10,352 bases of DNA from NCBI GenBank assembly GCA_947475475.1, contig CANJOG010000041.1, positions 1-10,352 of the forward strand. Direction: 5' to 3'. Shown one piece after another: positions 1 through 5,663 of this stretch (position 1 is its first letter; every line of letters begins with the position of its first letter). A model generated the notes under the pieces. It saw only the letters and a program-made list of their open reading frames with translations. It did no database searches and was not told the origin of the DNA. Position numbers and translations under genes: made by a program. This DNA is from Acetobacteraceae bacterium (lineage in GTDB: Bacteria > Pseudomonadota > Alphaproteobacteria > Acetobacterales > Acetobacteraceae).

Positions 1-997
1 AGAATTTCAGGAAGCCGACCAGCTTTTCCGCCTCATCGACGATCGGTTCGGCAATCGCCGATGCCCGCCTGCCGCCCTCGCGCAGCAACCCGTCCAGCGT
101 CGCCGGATCGGCCAGCAGGCGCGTGGTTTCGGCGGCGATCGGCGCCAGCTTGGCCACCATCAGGTCCGACAGAGAACGCTTGAAATCGCCAAACCCCTTG
201 CCGCCATGCTCACGCAGTACCCCGGCATGATCGGTGTCCGACAGCGCCGCATAAATGCCGATCAGATTGCGCGCTTCCGGCCGATGCTCCAGCCCGTCCA
301 CGTCCGACGGCAACGGCTCCGGATCGGTCTTCGCGCGGCGCACCTTCAGCGCGATGGTATCGGCATCGTCGGTCAGGTTGATGCGGCTCTGATCCGACGG
401 ATCGGATTTCGACATCTTCTTGGTGCCATCACGCAGGCTCATCACTCGCGCCGCCGGCCCCATGATCAGCGGCTCGATATTCGGGAAGAACTCGATGCCA
501 TAATCATGGTTGAACTTCTGCGCGATGTCGTTGGCCAGCTCCAGATGCTGCTTCTGGTCATCGCCCACCGGCACCCGCGTCGCCTTATAGGCGTGGATAT
601 CGGCCGCCATCAGGTTCGGATAGACATACAGCCCGGCGGATGCGTTCTCGCGATCCTTGCCGGCCTTGTCCTTGAATTGCGTCATCCGGTTCAGCCAGCC
701 GAGCCGCGCCACGCAGTTGAAGATCCAGGCCAGCCGAGCATGGGCCGAGACCGAGGATTGCGCGAACAGGATATGCTTTTGCGGATCGACCCCGCAGGCA
801 ATCAGCGTCGCCGCCATCTCACGGGTTTGGCGCGCCAGTTCCGCCGGCTCCTGCCAGACGGTGATGGCGTGCAGATCGACCACGCACCAGAGGCACTCGT
901 GATTATCCTGCAACGCCACCCAATTGCGGATGGCGCCAAGATAATTGCCGAGAGTGGGAATGCCCGAGGGCTGGATACCGGAGAAGATGCGCTGCAT
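1..997 (-). CDS. trpS: Tryptophanyl-tRNA synthetase TrpS (3' edge at window boundary)
   Basis: Class I aminoacyl-tRNA synthetase that charges tRNA-Trp with tryptophan in the cytoplasm. I translated the minus strand by hand: it starts MQRIFSGIQPSG and stays open for 332 residues to base 2, leaving one base (T on the minus strand) that could begin the stop codon. Bacterial TrpS is about 330-335 residues, so the protein is essentially complete. Visible motifs are the HIGH-equivalent region PSGIPTLGNY (residues 10-19), the tryptophan/ATP-pocket stretch VGDDQKQHLELA (144-155) and the KMSKS loop GTKKMSKSDPSD (191-202). The ATG at 995-997 fits the normal family N-terminus, which begins only a few residues before the GIQPSG strand. 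The gene lies 45 bases downstream of the TusA-like gene on the same strand and is probably cotranscribed with it. Several long open frames on the opposite strand here are antisense shadows. Confidence 0.96.
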   Translation of the reverse strand, partial: MQRIFSGIQPSGIPTLGNYLGAIRNWVALQDNHECLWCVVDLHAITVWQEPAELARQTREMAATLIACGVDPQKHILFAQSSVSAHARLAWIFNCVARLGWLNRMTQFKDKAGKDRENASAGLYVYPNLMAADIHAYKATRVPVGDDQKQHLELANDIAQKFNHDYGIEFFPNIEPLIMGPAARVMSLRDGTKKMSKSDPSDQSRINLTDDADTIALKVRRAKTDPEPLPSDVDGLEHRPEARNLIGIYAALSDTDHAGVLREHGGKGFGDFKRSLSDLMVAKLAPIAAETTRLLADPATLDGLLREGGRRASAIAEPIVDEAEKLVGFLKF

Positions 998-1042
998 GGC
1001 GCGGTTTTTCCGCCGCAGGCGCGGCTTGGTCAACCCCGCAGT

Positions 1043-1321
1043 TCAGCGGGCGCGCTCGATGAGCAACTCCACCACCCCGTCCGCCGCCTCGCGCCGCGCC
1101 ACCACCCGATGCCCCAGCGCCTCGGCCGAGCGCGGCACATTGCGCAGCGGCTCCTCGCCACGCAGCGTCACGCTCAGCCGCCCGCCAGGTGCCAGCCGGT
1201 CCAGCGCGATCCGGGTGCGCACAAACGTCATCGGGCAGCGCTCGGCCGTGATGTCGATCGCCGCATCCGCCCGCCAATCCTGGACCATCCCGCCCCCCGC
1301 ATCCGCCTTGTCACCTGGCAT
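1043..1321 (-). CDS. TusA/SirA-family sulfurtransferase-like protein, variant CPMT motif
   Basis: A 92-residue protein of the TusA/YedF/SirA family (small two-layer alpha/beta proteins). TusA itself passes sulfur as a cysteine persulfide in tRNA 2-thiolation and related pathways. Family features are the N-terminal strand DITAERCPMTFVRTRIALDRL (about residues 23-43) with the family cysteine Cys29 in a CP dipeptide, followed by a strand rich in V/L (LSVTLRG, 49-55) and the late segment EALGHRVV (67-74). The usual CPxP motif reads CPMT here, so the second proline is lost while the cysteine is kept. The start at ATG 1319-1321 has GGGGA about 7 bases upstream; an internal ATG at residue 12 is a possible shorter start that still leaves the whole domain. 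It precedes trpS by 45 bases. True TusA function is not shown; the partner proteins TusBCD/E are not in the window. Confidence 0.82.
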   Translation of the reverse strand: MPGDKADAGGGMVQDWRADAAIDITAERCPMTFVRTRIALDRLAPGGRLSVTLRGEEPLRNVPRSAEALGHRVVARREAADGVVELLIERAR

Positions 1322-1344
1322 TATGTCCCCGGTTTGACTTGAGT

Positions 1345-1355
1345 TCGACTGTCGA
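1345..1355. repeat. Short palindrome TCGAC-T-GTCGA in the divergent control region
   Basis: Perfect 5+1+5 inverted repeat lying between the divergent tusA-like and mucR genes, 24 bases upstream of the tusA-like start. A TTTGACTT box occurs on either side (1333-1340 and 1417-1424). These could be operator elements; MucR/Ros proteins commonly bind AT-containing sites near their own promoters. The arms are short enough to arise by chance. Confidence 0.3.
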
Positions 1356-1379
1356 GCCTGTGGATAATTGGAATCTGCA

Positions 1380-1408
1380 TTGCGGATGACCATCCACGGA
1401 CCTATACG
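1380..1408 (+). promoter_or_regulatory. Candidate promoter for mucR (TTGCGG-N17-TATACG)
   Basis: TTGCGG at 1380-1385 and TATACG at 1403-1408 are separated by exactly 17 bases and match sigma-70-type hexamers at 3/6 and 4/6 positions. Transcription would begin near 1415, giving a leader of about 65 bases ahead of the ATG at 1482 (AGGA at 1471-1474). A TTTGACTT box at 1417-1424 would lie at the start point, a suitable place for autorepression. Hexamer matches in a 160-base region are weak evidence. Confidence 0.3.
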
Positions 1409-1429
1409 ACGACTTGTTTGACTTACGAA
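1401..1429 (-). promoter_or_regulatory. Candidate divergent promoter for tusA-like/trpS (TTCGTA-N17-TATAGG)
   Basis: On the minus strand, TTCGTA (1429-1424) and TATAGG (1406-1401) are 17 bases apart and share the TATA core with the plus-strand candidate. Predicted start is near 1394, leaving about 70 bases to the ATG at 1321. If both are real, polymerase can occupy only one direction at a time. Matches are 3/6 and 4/6 only. Confidence 0.22.
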
Positions 1430-1481
1430 ATTCCATCCGGTCGCACCGGCGCGCACCGCTTTCCATGCCAAGGACCTACAC

Positions 1482-1895
1482 ATGGCCGACCAGCCCAGCT
1501 CGGACATACTGGCGCTCACCGCCCAGATCGTCTCCGCCCATGTCGCCAAGAACGAAGTTGCGGCGAGCGAGCTTCCTGCGCTGATCCACGAGGTGCATCG
1601 TGCCCTGGCCAGCGTCGGCCGTGACGTCGCCCCCTCCCCCGCGGACCGTCCGCAGCCCGCCGTTGCGGTCAAGAAGTCGGTCTATCCCGAATTCATCGTC
1701 TGCCTTGAAGACGGCAAAAAGCTGAAAATGCTGAAGCGCCATCTCAAGGCAGCCTACAACATGACCCCTGAGCAATACCGTGACCGCTGGGGCCTGCCAC
1801 CGGATTATCCGATGGTCGCCCCCAATTATGCCCGCCACCGCTCGTCGCTGGCCAAAAAAATCGGCCTTGGCACCAAGGCGCGCGTCGAGCGCTGA
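1482..1895 (+). CDS. mucR: MucR/Ros-family transcriptional regulator
   Basis: A 137-residue member of the Ros/MucR family of DNA-binding regulators, which in alphaproteobacteria control surface polysaccharide, motility, cell-cycle and virulence genes. The N-terminal part (DILALTAQIVSAHVAKNEV, 8-26) is the helical oligomerisation region. After a Pro/Ala linker comes the prokaryotic zinc-finger-like domain from about 68 to 130 (CLEDGKKLKMLKRHLKAAYNM, then MTPEQYRDRWGLPPDYPMVAPNYARHRSSLAKKIGLG), nearly family consensus. Comparing with the Ros C-x2-C-x9-H-x4-H site gives Cys74, Asp77, His87 and then Ala91/Tyr92, so the second Cys is Asp (common) and the second His is missing. The fold may therefore be metal-free, as known for some Mesorhizobium homologues. 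The ATG has AGGA at 1471-1474. The gene stands alone and may regulate itself or its neighbours. Confidence 0.92.
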   Translation: MADQPSSDILALTAQIVSAHVAKNEVAASELPALIHEVHRALASVGRDVAPSPADRPQPAVAVKKSVYPEFIVCLEDGKKLKMLKRHLKAAYNMTPEQYRDRWGLPPDYPMVAPNYARHRSSLAKKIGLGTKARVER

Positions 1896-1952
1896 GCGAT
1901 TACACGCGCTGCACCGCACAGCCGATTGGACAGGATGCGTCCGGATCGGCTA

Positions 1953-1967
1953 CCCCAGAACCTGGGG
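1953..1967. repeat. Inverted repeat CCCCAG-AAC-CTGGGG downstream of mucR
   Basis: Perfect 6-base arms with a 3-base loop, 58 bases after the mucR stop and 118 bases before the fur start. It could form a GC-rich RNA hairpin and help end mucR transcription, but no run of T follows on either strand, so it is not a standard intrinsic terminator. The remainder of 1896-2084 shows no gene I can support. Confidence 0.35.
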
Positions 1968-2045
1968 CGCGCCGGGGCAAGGACGCGCACTGCCGCCCGC
2001 TTGCGCGATTGCAGGGACGGGTCGGTCTTGCCCCCTGAAGCCGGT

Positions 2046-2064
2046 ATTCAGGCCACCATTCAGG
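2046..2064 (+). repeat. Direct repeat ATTCAGG, 12-base period, just upstream of fur
   Basis: Two exact copies of ATTCAGG at 2046-2052 and 2058-2064, about 20 bases before the fur start codon. The spacing of 12 bases is close to one helical turn, so it could be a tandem binding site or part of the leader. It does not resemble a Fur box. A chance origin is possible. Confidence 0.25.
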
Positions 2065-2084
2065 AAAGCCTCCCGCAGGACAGC

Positions 2085-2549
2085 ATGGAATCCCGGATCG
2101 AGCGGCTATGCATCGAACGAGGGCTGAAAATGACCGGCCAGCGCCGTGTCATCGCCCGCGTTCTGTCCGATGCGGCCGACCACCCCGATGTCGAGGAACT
2201 CTACCGCCGCGCCGCTTCCCTCGATGACCGGATCTCGATCGCCACGGTCTATCGCACCGTGCGCCTGTTCGAGGAAAACGGTATCCTCGAACGCCGCGAT
2301 TTCGGCGGCGGCCGCGCCCGCTACGAAGCCACCGAGCACGGGCATCACCATCACCTGATCGATATCGATAGCGGCAAGGTGATCGAATTCGAGGATGCTG
2401 AGCACGAGGCGCTGATCGACATCATCGCTGAGCGTCTCGGCTTCGAACCCGTCTCCATCCGCTTGCAGATCTTCGCCCGGCGCCGCGGCGTCCAGCTACG
2501 CGGACGCCGGCAGCATCGCCCGGCTGAGCCCGACGGGAGCCCAACGTGA
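2085..2549 (+). CDS. fur: Fur-family metal-responsive repressor, with Ile in place of His125
   Basis: A 154-residue Fur-superfamily regulator (iron or manganese uptake control). The winged-helix domain spans about 1-80 (MTGQRRVIARVLSDAADHPDVEELY; ISIATVYRTVRLFEENGILERRDF). The dimer and metal domain starts at HGHHHHLIDIDSGKVIEF. Numbering happens to coincide with E. coli Fur: His33, Glu81, His88 and His90 are present, as are His87 and Glu108; position 89 is His instead of Asp. The C-terminal HRLELY-like strand reads SIRLQIF, so residue 125 is Ile instead of His. Both Cys of the structural CxxC are absent (IDIDSG), as in many alphaproteobacterial Fur/Mur proteins. The tail is Arg-rich and unusual. 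I chose ATG 2085 (AGGA at 2077-2080) because the family begins about 15 residues before MTGQR; the in-frame extension up to 1926 looks non-coding. The stop overlaps the olsB start. Confidence 0.92.
   Translation: MESRIERLCIERGLKMTGQRRVIARVLSDAADHPDVEELYRRAASLDDRISIATVYRTVRLFEENGILERRDFGGGRARYEATEHGHHHHLIDIDSGKVIEFEDAEHEALIDIIAERLGFEPVSIRLQIFARRRGVQLRGRRQHRPAEPDGSPT
2535..2539 (+). promoter_or_regulatory. Shine-Dalgarno site supporting the GTG start of olsB
   Basis: GGGAG lies 6 bases before GTG 2546-2548, inside the last codons of fur. It decides for the GTG start, whose bases overlap the fur stop TGA (2547-2549) as GTGA, an arrangement typical of translational coupling. Confidence 0.6.
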
Positions 2550-3427
2550 CCGCCGACAAACCCACCCACGCGCCGCATTTCGGTGGCTCCGGCGCCGGCT
2601 CTGACTCCGAGAAGCCTGTCGGCAAATTCGGCCGCGGCGTGGGCGAACTCCGCTCCAGCAATCTCAGCCTCCGCATTGCCGACAGCGCAGCCGAACTCGA
2701 TGCAGTCCAGGCGCTGCGCTACCGCGTCTTCTATGATGAAATGGGCGCCACCCCGGAACCGGAAGCCGCCGCCGCCAGGCGGGACCGCGATGCCTATGAC
2801 GATGTCGCCGACCACATGCTGGTGATCGACAACACGATCGGCTCCGGCCCGGAAGGCGTGGTTGGCACCTACCGGCTGATCCAGGTGGAGGGGGCGCGCA
2901 AGATTGGCCGGTTTTACACCGCCGACGAATACGACATCTCCCAGCTCGAGCAATTCCCCGGCAAGCTGTTGGAGCTCGGCCGCTCCTGCGTCGATTCGGG
3001 CCACCGAACCCGCAATGTCATGCAGTTTCTGTGGCAGGGCATCGCCGCCTATGTGTTCAGCAACCAGATCGATCTGATGTTCGGCTGCGCCAGCCTGCCC
3101 GGTACCAATCCAGACGCGGTCGCCACCGAGCTGACCTATCTCTACCAGAACCACCTGGCCCCACCCGAGGTGCGCCCCCGTGCCCTGGCGGACCGCTATG
3201 TCAGCATGCAGCGCACCGACCCGGCCAACATCGACCCACGCCGTGCCATCATGCAACTCCCGCCGCTGATCAAGGGCTATCTCCGCCTCGGCGGCTTCGT
3301 CGGCGATGGCGCGGTGATCGATGAACAATTCAACACCATCGACGTCGCGGTCGTGGTCAAGACCGACCTCGTGACCGACAAATACTACCGCCATTATGAG
3401 CGCCAGCTCCGCGACGCGCTCGATTAA
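2546..3427 (+). CDS. olsB: L-ornithine N-alpha-acyltransferase OlsB
   Basis: A 293-residue GNAT-fold acyltransferase matching OlsB, which moves a 3-hydroxyacyl group from acyl-ACP to the alpha-amino group of ornithine to give lyso-ornithine lipid; OlsA then adds the second acyl chain. Recognisable stretches are the N-terminal GNAT/autoinducer-synthase-like segment ALRYRVFYDEMGA (56-68), the core LLELGRSCVDSGHR (141-154), GCASLPGTNP (180-189), and the C-terminal LPPLIKGYLRLGGFVGDGAVID (238-259) followed by FNTIDVAVVV (262-271). The first 35 residues are low-complexity (Gly, Ser, Pro) and not part of the domain. It uses a GTG start overlapping fur by 4 bases, so its expression is probably tied to that regulator. 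No olsA-like PlsC gene follows; lnt starts 35 bases later. OlsB is the most specific assignment; a generic GNAT hemolysin-like label would be the conservative alternative. Confidence 0.88.
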   Translation: MTADKPTHAPHFGGSGAGSDSEKPVGKFGRGVGELRSSNLSLRIADSAAELDAVQALRYRVFYDEMGATPEPEAAAARRDRDAYDDVADHMLVIDNTIGSGPEGVVGTYRLIQVEGARKIGRFYTADEYDISQLEQFPGKLLELGRSCVDSGHRTRNVMQFLWQGIAAYVFSNQIDLMFGCASLPGTNPDAVATELTYLYQNHLAPPEVRPRALADRYVSMQRTDPANIDPRRAIMQLPPLIKGYLRLGGFVGDGAVIDEQFNTIDVAVVVKTDLVTDKYYRHYERQLRDALD

Positions 3428-3462
3428 GCTATCCCGCACCTGACGGCATCAATCGGGGCCGC

Positions 3463-5004
3463 ATGCACATCCGCCACGCCTTTGCCTGGCTGAGAACCCT
3501 GCGCGGCGCCCGTGCCGACCTTGCTTCGGCCGGACTTGGTGCGCTCTCGGCCCTGGCTCTGCCGCCTTTGCACCTGCTCCCCGCCCTTCTGCTTGCCGTG
3601 CCGGGCCTGCTCGCTCTGCTGGACGGCACACCAAACCGGCGGATGGCGGCCCGGCGCGGCTTCTGGTTCGGCTTCGGCCACCATGTCCCCGGCCTCTACT
3701 GGATCACCGAGGCGATCCTCTTCGAGGCGGAGAAATTCTGGTGGATGGTGCCCCTTGCCGTCCCGGCGCTCGCTGCCGTGCTGGCGGTTTTCATCGCCGC
3801 CACCTGCTGGACCGCGCGGCTCGCCCCGCGCGGCTGGCCGCGCGTTTTTGCGCTTGCCGGCGCCTGGGTGCTGGCCGATCTGGCGCGGCAATTCGTCTTC
3901 ACCGGCTTCCCCTGGAATCCCTGGGGGGCGGACTGGGCCATCCCCGGCCCGGTGGGTGATATCTTCATCCAGCCCGCCGCCTGGGTTGGCGTGCATGGCC
4001 TGACCCTCGCCACCCTGTTGCTGGCCGCCATGCCCGTATTCGGATGGCGCGGCCTTGCCGCCGGGGCGGCTCTCCTGCTGGCCTGGGGCGGGCTCGGTCT
4101 GACGCGCCTCCGGGCCGATCCACCCAACCCGCCCGGCATCACCGCCGTGCTGGTGCAAGGCAATATCGTGCAGGGGCGGAAATTCGACCAGGCCGCCTAT
4201 GAGCAGGATTTCCGTATCCACCTGGACCTCACGCGCCGCGCCGTGGATGCGCTGGCGGGCAAGCCCGGCGTCGTCATCTGGCCGGAATCCGCCAGCCCCT
4301 TTCTGCTCGACCGCGACGCCAATGCCCGCGCCGCTATTGACGACGCGGCCCAGGGCCTGCCCGGTCTGATTGGCGGCGTGCGGGTCGATGCCGATCGCCG
4401 GCCTTTTAATTCCCTGATCGCACTGAATGGCGCCGGCCCGCCCGCCGCCATCTATGACAAATGGCATCTGGTGCCCTTCGGCGAGTTCGAGCCGAGCTGG
4501 CTGCCGCTCCAGATTGTCCCCGGCGGCGGCTTCGCGCCCGGCCCTGGGCCGCGCACGCTCCACCTGCCCGGCCTGCCCGCCTTCGCCGCGCTGATCTGCT
4601 ACGAGGCGATCTTCCCCGGCCAAGTGATCGACCGTGCCGACCGGCCGGCCATGATGGTCAACATCACCAACGATTCCTGGTTCGGCAATTCCTCCGGCCC
4701 GCGCCAGCACCTCGCCGCATCACGCCTGCGCGCGGTCGAAGAGGGCCTCCCGCTGCTGCGCGCGGCCAATACTGGTATCTCCGCCGGGTTCGATGGCTTC
4801 GGCCAGGAAATCGGCCGCCTCGGCATGCAGGAGCGCGGCACGCTGGCGCTTGATCTTCCGGGCGCCCTGACGCCAACCATGTTCAGCCAGCTCGGCCTCG
4901 CAGTGCCGCTCGCGCTTGGGTTGGGCAGTCTGCTCGCCGGCCTGGCCGGAGCGCGCAGACGGACGCACGCAACTCCCGCAATCCGTCAATATAAACTACA
5001 CTAG
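3463..5004 (+). CDS. lnt: Apolipoprotein N-acyltransferase Lnt
   Basis: Inner-membrane enzyme that transfers an acyl chain from phospholipid to the alpha-amino group of the diacylated lipoprotein cysteine, the last step of lipoprotein maturation and a prerequisite for Lol sorting. The 513 residues fit the family. Residues about 20-210 are a run of hydrophobic segments (for example LGALSALALPPLHLLPALLL, VPLAVPALAAVLAVFIAATC, LTLATLLLAAMPVF), then a periplasmic nitrilase-like domain (about 226-466) and a final membrane segment (LGLAVPLALGLGSLLAGLAG, 477-496). The catalytic triad is visible as Glu275 (VIWPES), Lys333 (YDKWHLVPFGEF) and Cys379 (LICYEAIFPG), with the conserved NDSWFGNSSGP at 403-413. 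The start ATG 3463 has GGGG at 3455-3458. It follows olsB by 35 bases and is likely in the same transcript. The last residues run into AT-rich sequence, and no terminator is seen after it. Confidence 0.97.
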   Translation: MHIRHAFAWLRTLRGARADLASAGLGALSALALPPLHLLPALLLAVPGLLALLDGTPNRRMAARRGFWFGFGHHVPGLYWITEAILFEAEKFWWMVPLAVPALAAVLAVFIAATCWTARLAPRGWPRVFALAGAWVLADLARQFVFTGFPWNPWGADWAIPGPVGDIFIQPAAWVGVHGLTLATLLLAAMPVFGWRGLAAGAALLLAWGGLGLTRLRADPPNPPGITAVLVQGNIVQGRKFDQAAYEQDFRIHLDLTRRAVDALAGKPGVVIWPESASPFLLDRDANARAAIDDAAQGLPGLIGGVRVDADRRPFNSLIALNGAGPPAAIYDKWHLVPFGEFEPSWLPLQIVPGGGFAPGPGPRTLHLPGLPAFAALICYEAIFPGQVIDRADRPAMMVNITNDSWFGNSSGPRQHLAASRLRAVEEGLPLLRAANTGISAGFDGFGQEIGRLGMQERGTLALDLPGALTPTMFSQLGLAVPLALGLGSLLAGLAGARRRTHATPAIRQYKLH

Positions 5005-5029
5005 TCTCAATTTTGAAACATTTCGGGCG

Positions 5030-5073
5030 AAAATTAAAACTCCGTTGACAATTTGCGGTTGTATCGCTTACTT
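5030..5073 (+). promoter_or_regulatory. Promoter of the XRE regulator: AT-rich element plus TTGACA
   Basis: A perfect -35 hexamer TTGACA lies at 5045-5050, immediately preceded by an AT-rich block (AAAATTAAAAC, 5030-5040) that resembles an UP element and stands out sharply in this GC-rich window. A -10 about 17-18 bases downstream (near 5068-5074) is poor by the E. coli consensus, as often in alphaproteobacteria. A TCAA-TT-TTGA inverted repeat at 5007-5016 may be an operator. The XRE start codon follows at 5142. Confidence 0.5.
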
Positions 5074-5129
5074 GTCCCCAAGTGCCTCATTGGCCGGCGG
5101 ACGTCACGCTGCCGGTCTTCAGATACCAT

Positions 5130-5134
5130 AGGAG
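5130..5134 (+). promoter_or_regulatory. Shine-Dalgarno site fixing the start of the XRE gene at 5142
   Basis: AGGAG, 7 bases before ATG 5142, favours this start over the in-frame ATG at 5082. The extra 20 residues from the earlier start do not look like part of the family. Confidence 0.6.
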
Positions 5135-5141
5135 CGTCGCG

Positions 5142-5588
5142 ATGGCAGCGGCTGATGCCGATAAGGAAAGCCGTCCCAGCCCGATCGACGTGCATGTCGG
5201 CACGCGTATCCGGCTCCGCCGCACCCTCCTCGGCATGTCCCAGGAACGGCTCGGCGAAGCTCTCGGCCTGACCTTCCAGCAGGTCCAGAAATACGAGCGC
5301 GGCGTGAACCGTGTTGGCGCCTCGCGCCTGTTTGATCTCTCACGCGTGCTCGACGTCCCGATCAGCTTCTTTTTCGACGATATGCCGGATGGCATGTCCG
5401 GCGTCAGCACCGGCCATCGCCGCGCCCTGGCCGGTTTTGCCGAATCGCAGGACGCCTTCGGCCAGGACGACTCGATGAACCGGCGCGAAACGCTGGAACT
5501 GGTGCGCGCCTATTACCGCATCACCGAACCGTCCGTGCGCAAGCGCGTCTTCGAACTCATCAAGTCCATGGGCCCAACGGACTCTTGA
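5142..5588 (+). CDS. XRE-family helix-turn-helix transcriptional regulator
   Basis: A 148-residue cytoplasmic DNA-binding protein with a Cro/CI-type HTH at about 16-78 (VGTRIRLRRTLLGMSQERLGEALGLTFQQVQKYERGVNRVGASRLFDLSRVLDVPISFFFDDM). The helix-turn-helix core is SQERLGEALGLTFQQVQKYERG (33-54). The C-terminal half has no recognised ligand domain but ends in a helical segment conserved in this alphaproteobacterial group (ETLELVRAYYRITEPSVRKRVFELIKSM, 116-143). Relatives of this length include PraR-like regulators of rhizobia, and the gene commonly sits between lnt and metK in alphaproteobacteria. Here lnt is upstream but the next gene is a ferredoxin-NADP+ reductase. It has its own promoter-like sequence. 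Targets are unknown. Confidence 0.88.
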   Translation: MAAADADKESRPSPIDVHVGTRIRLRRTLLGMSQERLGEALGLTFQQVQKYERGVNRVGASRLFDLSRVLDVPISFFFDDMPDGMSGVSTGHRRALAGFAESQDAFGQDDSMNRRETLELVRAYYRITEPSVRKRVFELIKSMGPTDS

Positions 5589-5591
5589 CGT

Positions 5592-5604
5592 CCCCGGGCC
5601 GGGG
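5592..5604. repeat. GC palindrome CCCCGG-G-CCGGGG after the XRE gene
   Basis: Perfect 6+1+6 inverted repeat starting 3 bases after the XRE stop codon. As RNA it would need a larger loop than one base, and no T-run follows, so it is at best a weak transcription pause or stability element between the regulator and the reductase gene. GC-only sequence makes chance formation fairly likely. Confidence 0.3.
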
Positions 5605-5663
5605 CGGACCCCAAAGGTTTCCCCCGATTTCCGCCCGCGCCAAAACGCGCTATGCGGCACTCC

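Noticed and set aside
206..1342. Long plus-strand open frame of 378 codons over trpS and the tusA-like gene
   Set aside because: Antisense shadow of trpS and the TusA-like gene; its translation is Arg/Pro/His-rich with no recognisable domain.
1335..1374. TTGACT ... GATAAT as a promoter for mucR
   Set aside because: The hexamers are good singly but about 23 bases apart, too far for a sigma-70 promoter.
1953..1967. Intrinsic terminator for mucR
   Set aside because: The hairpin is clear but no T-run follows on either strand; kept only as an inverted repeat.
1926..2084. In-frame upstream extension of fur by 53 codons
   Set aside because: The added residues are Arg/Pro-rich and unlike any Fur N-terminus; ATG 2085 has an AGGA site and gives normal family length.
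2440..2549. Possible frameshift in the odd Fur C-terminus
   Set aside because: The R-L-x-I-F pattern still aligns in frame, the other frames give no better Fur ending, and the frame runs precisely into the olsB overlap.
2351..3439. 362-codon minus-strand frame across olsB and the end of fur
   Set aside because: Complement of strongly conserved OlsB and Fur coding sequence; stop-free because of high GC content.
3424..4710. 428-codon minus-strand frame opposite lnt
   Set aside because: Lnt on the other strand carries the full catalytic triad; the antisense translation is low-complexity Gly/Ala/Arg-rich.
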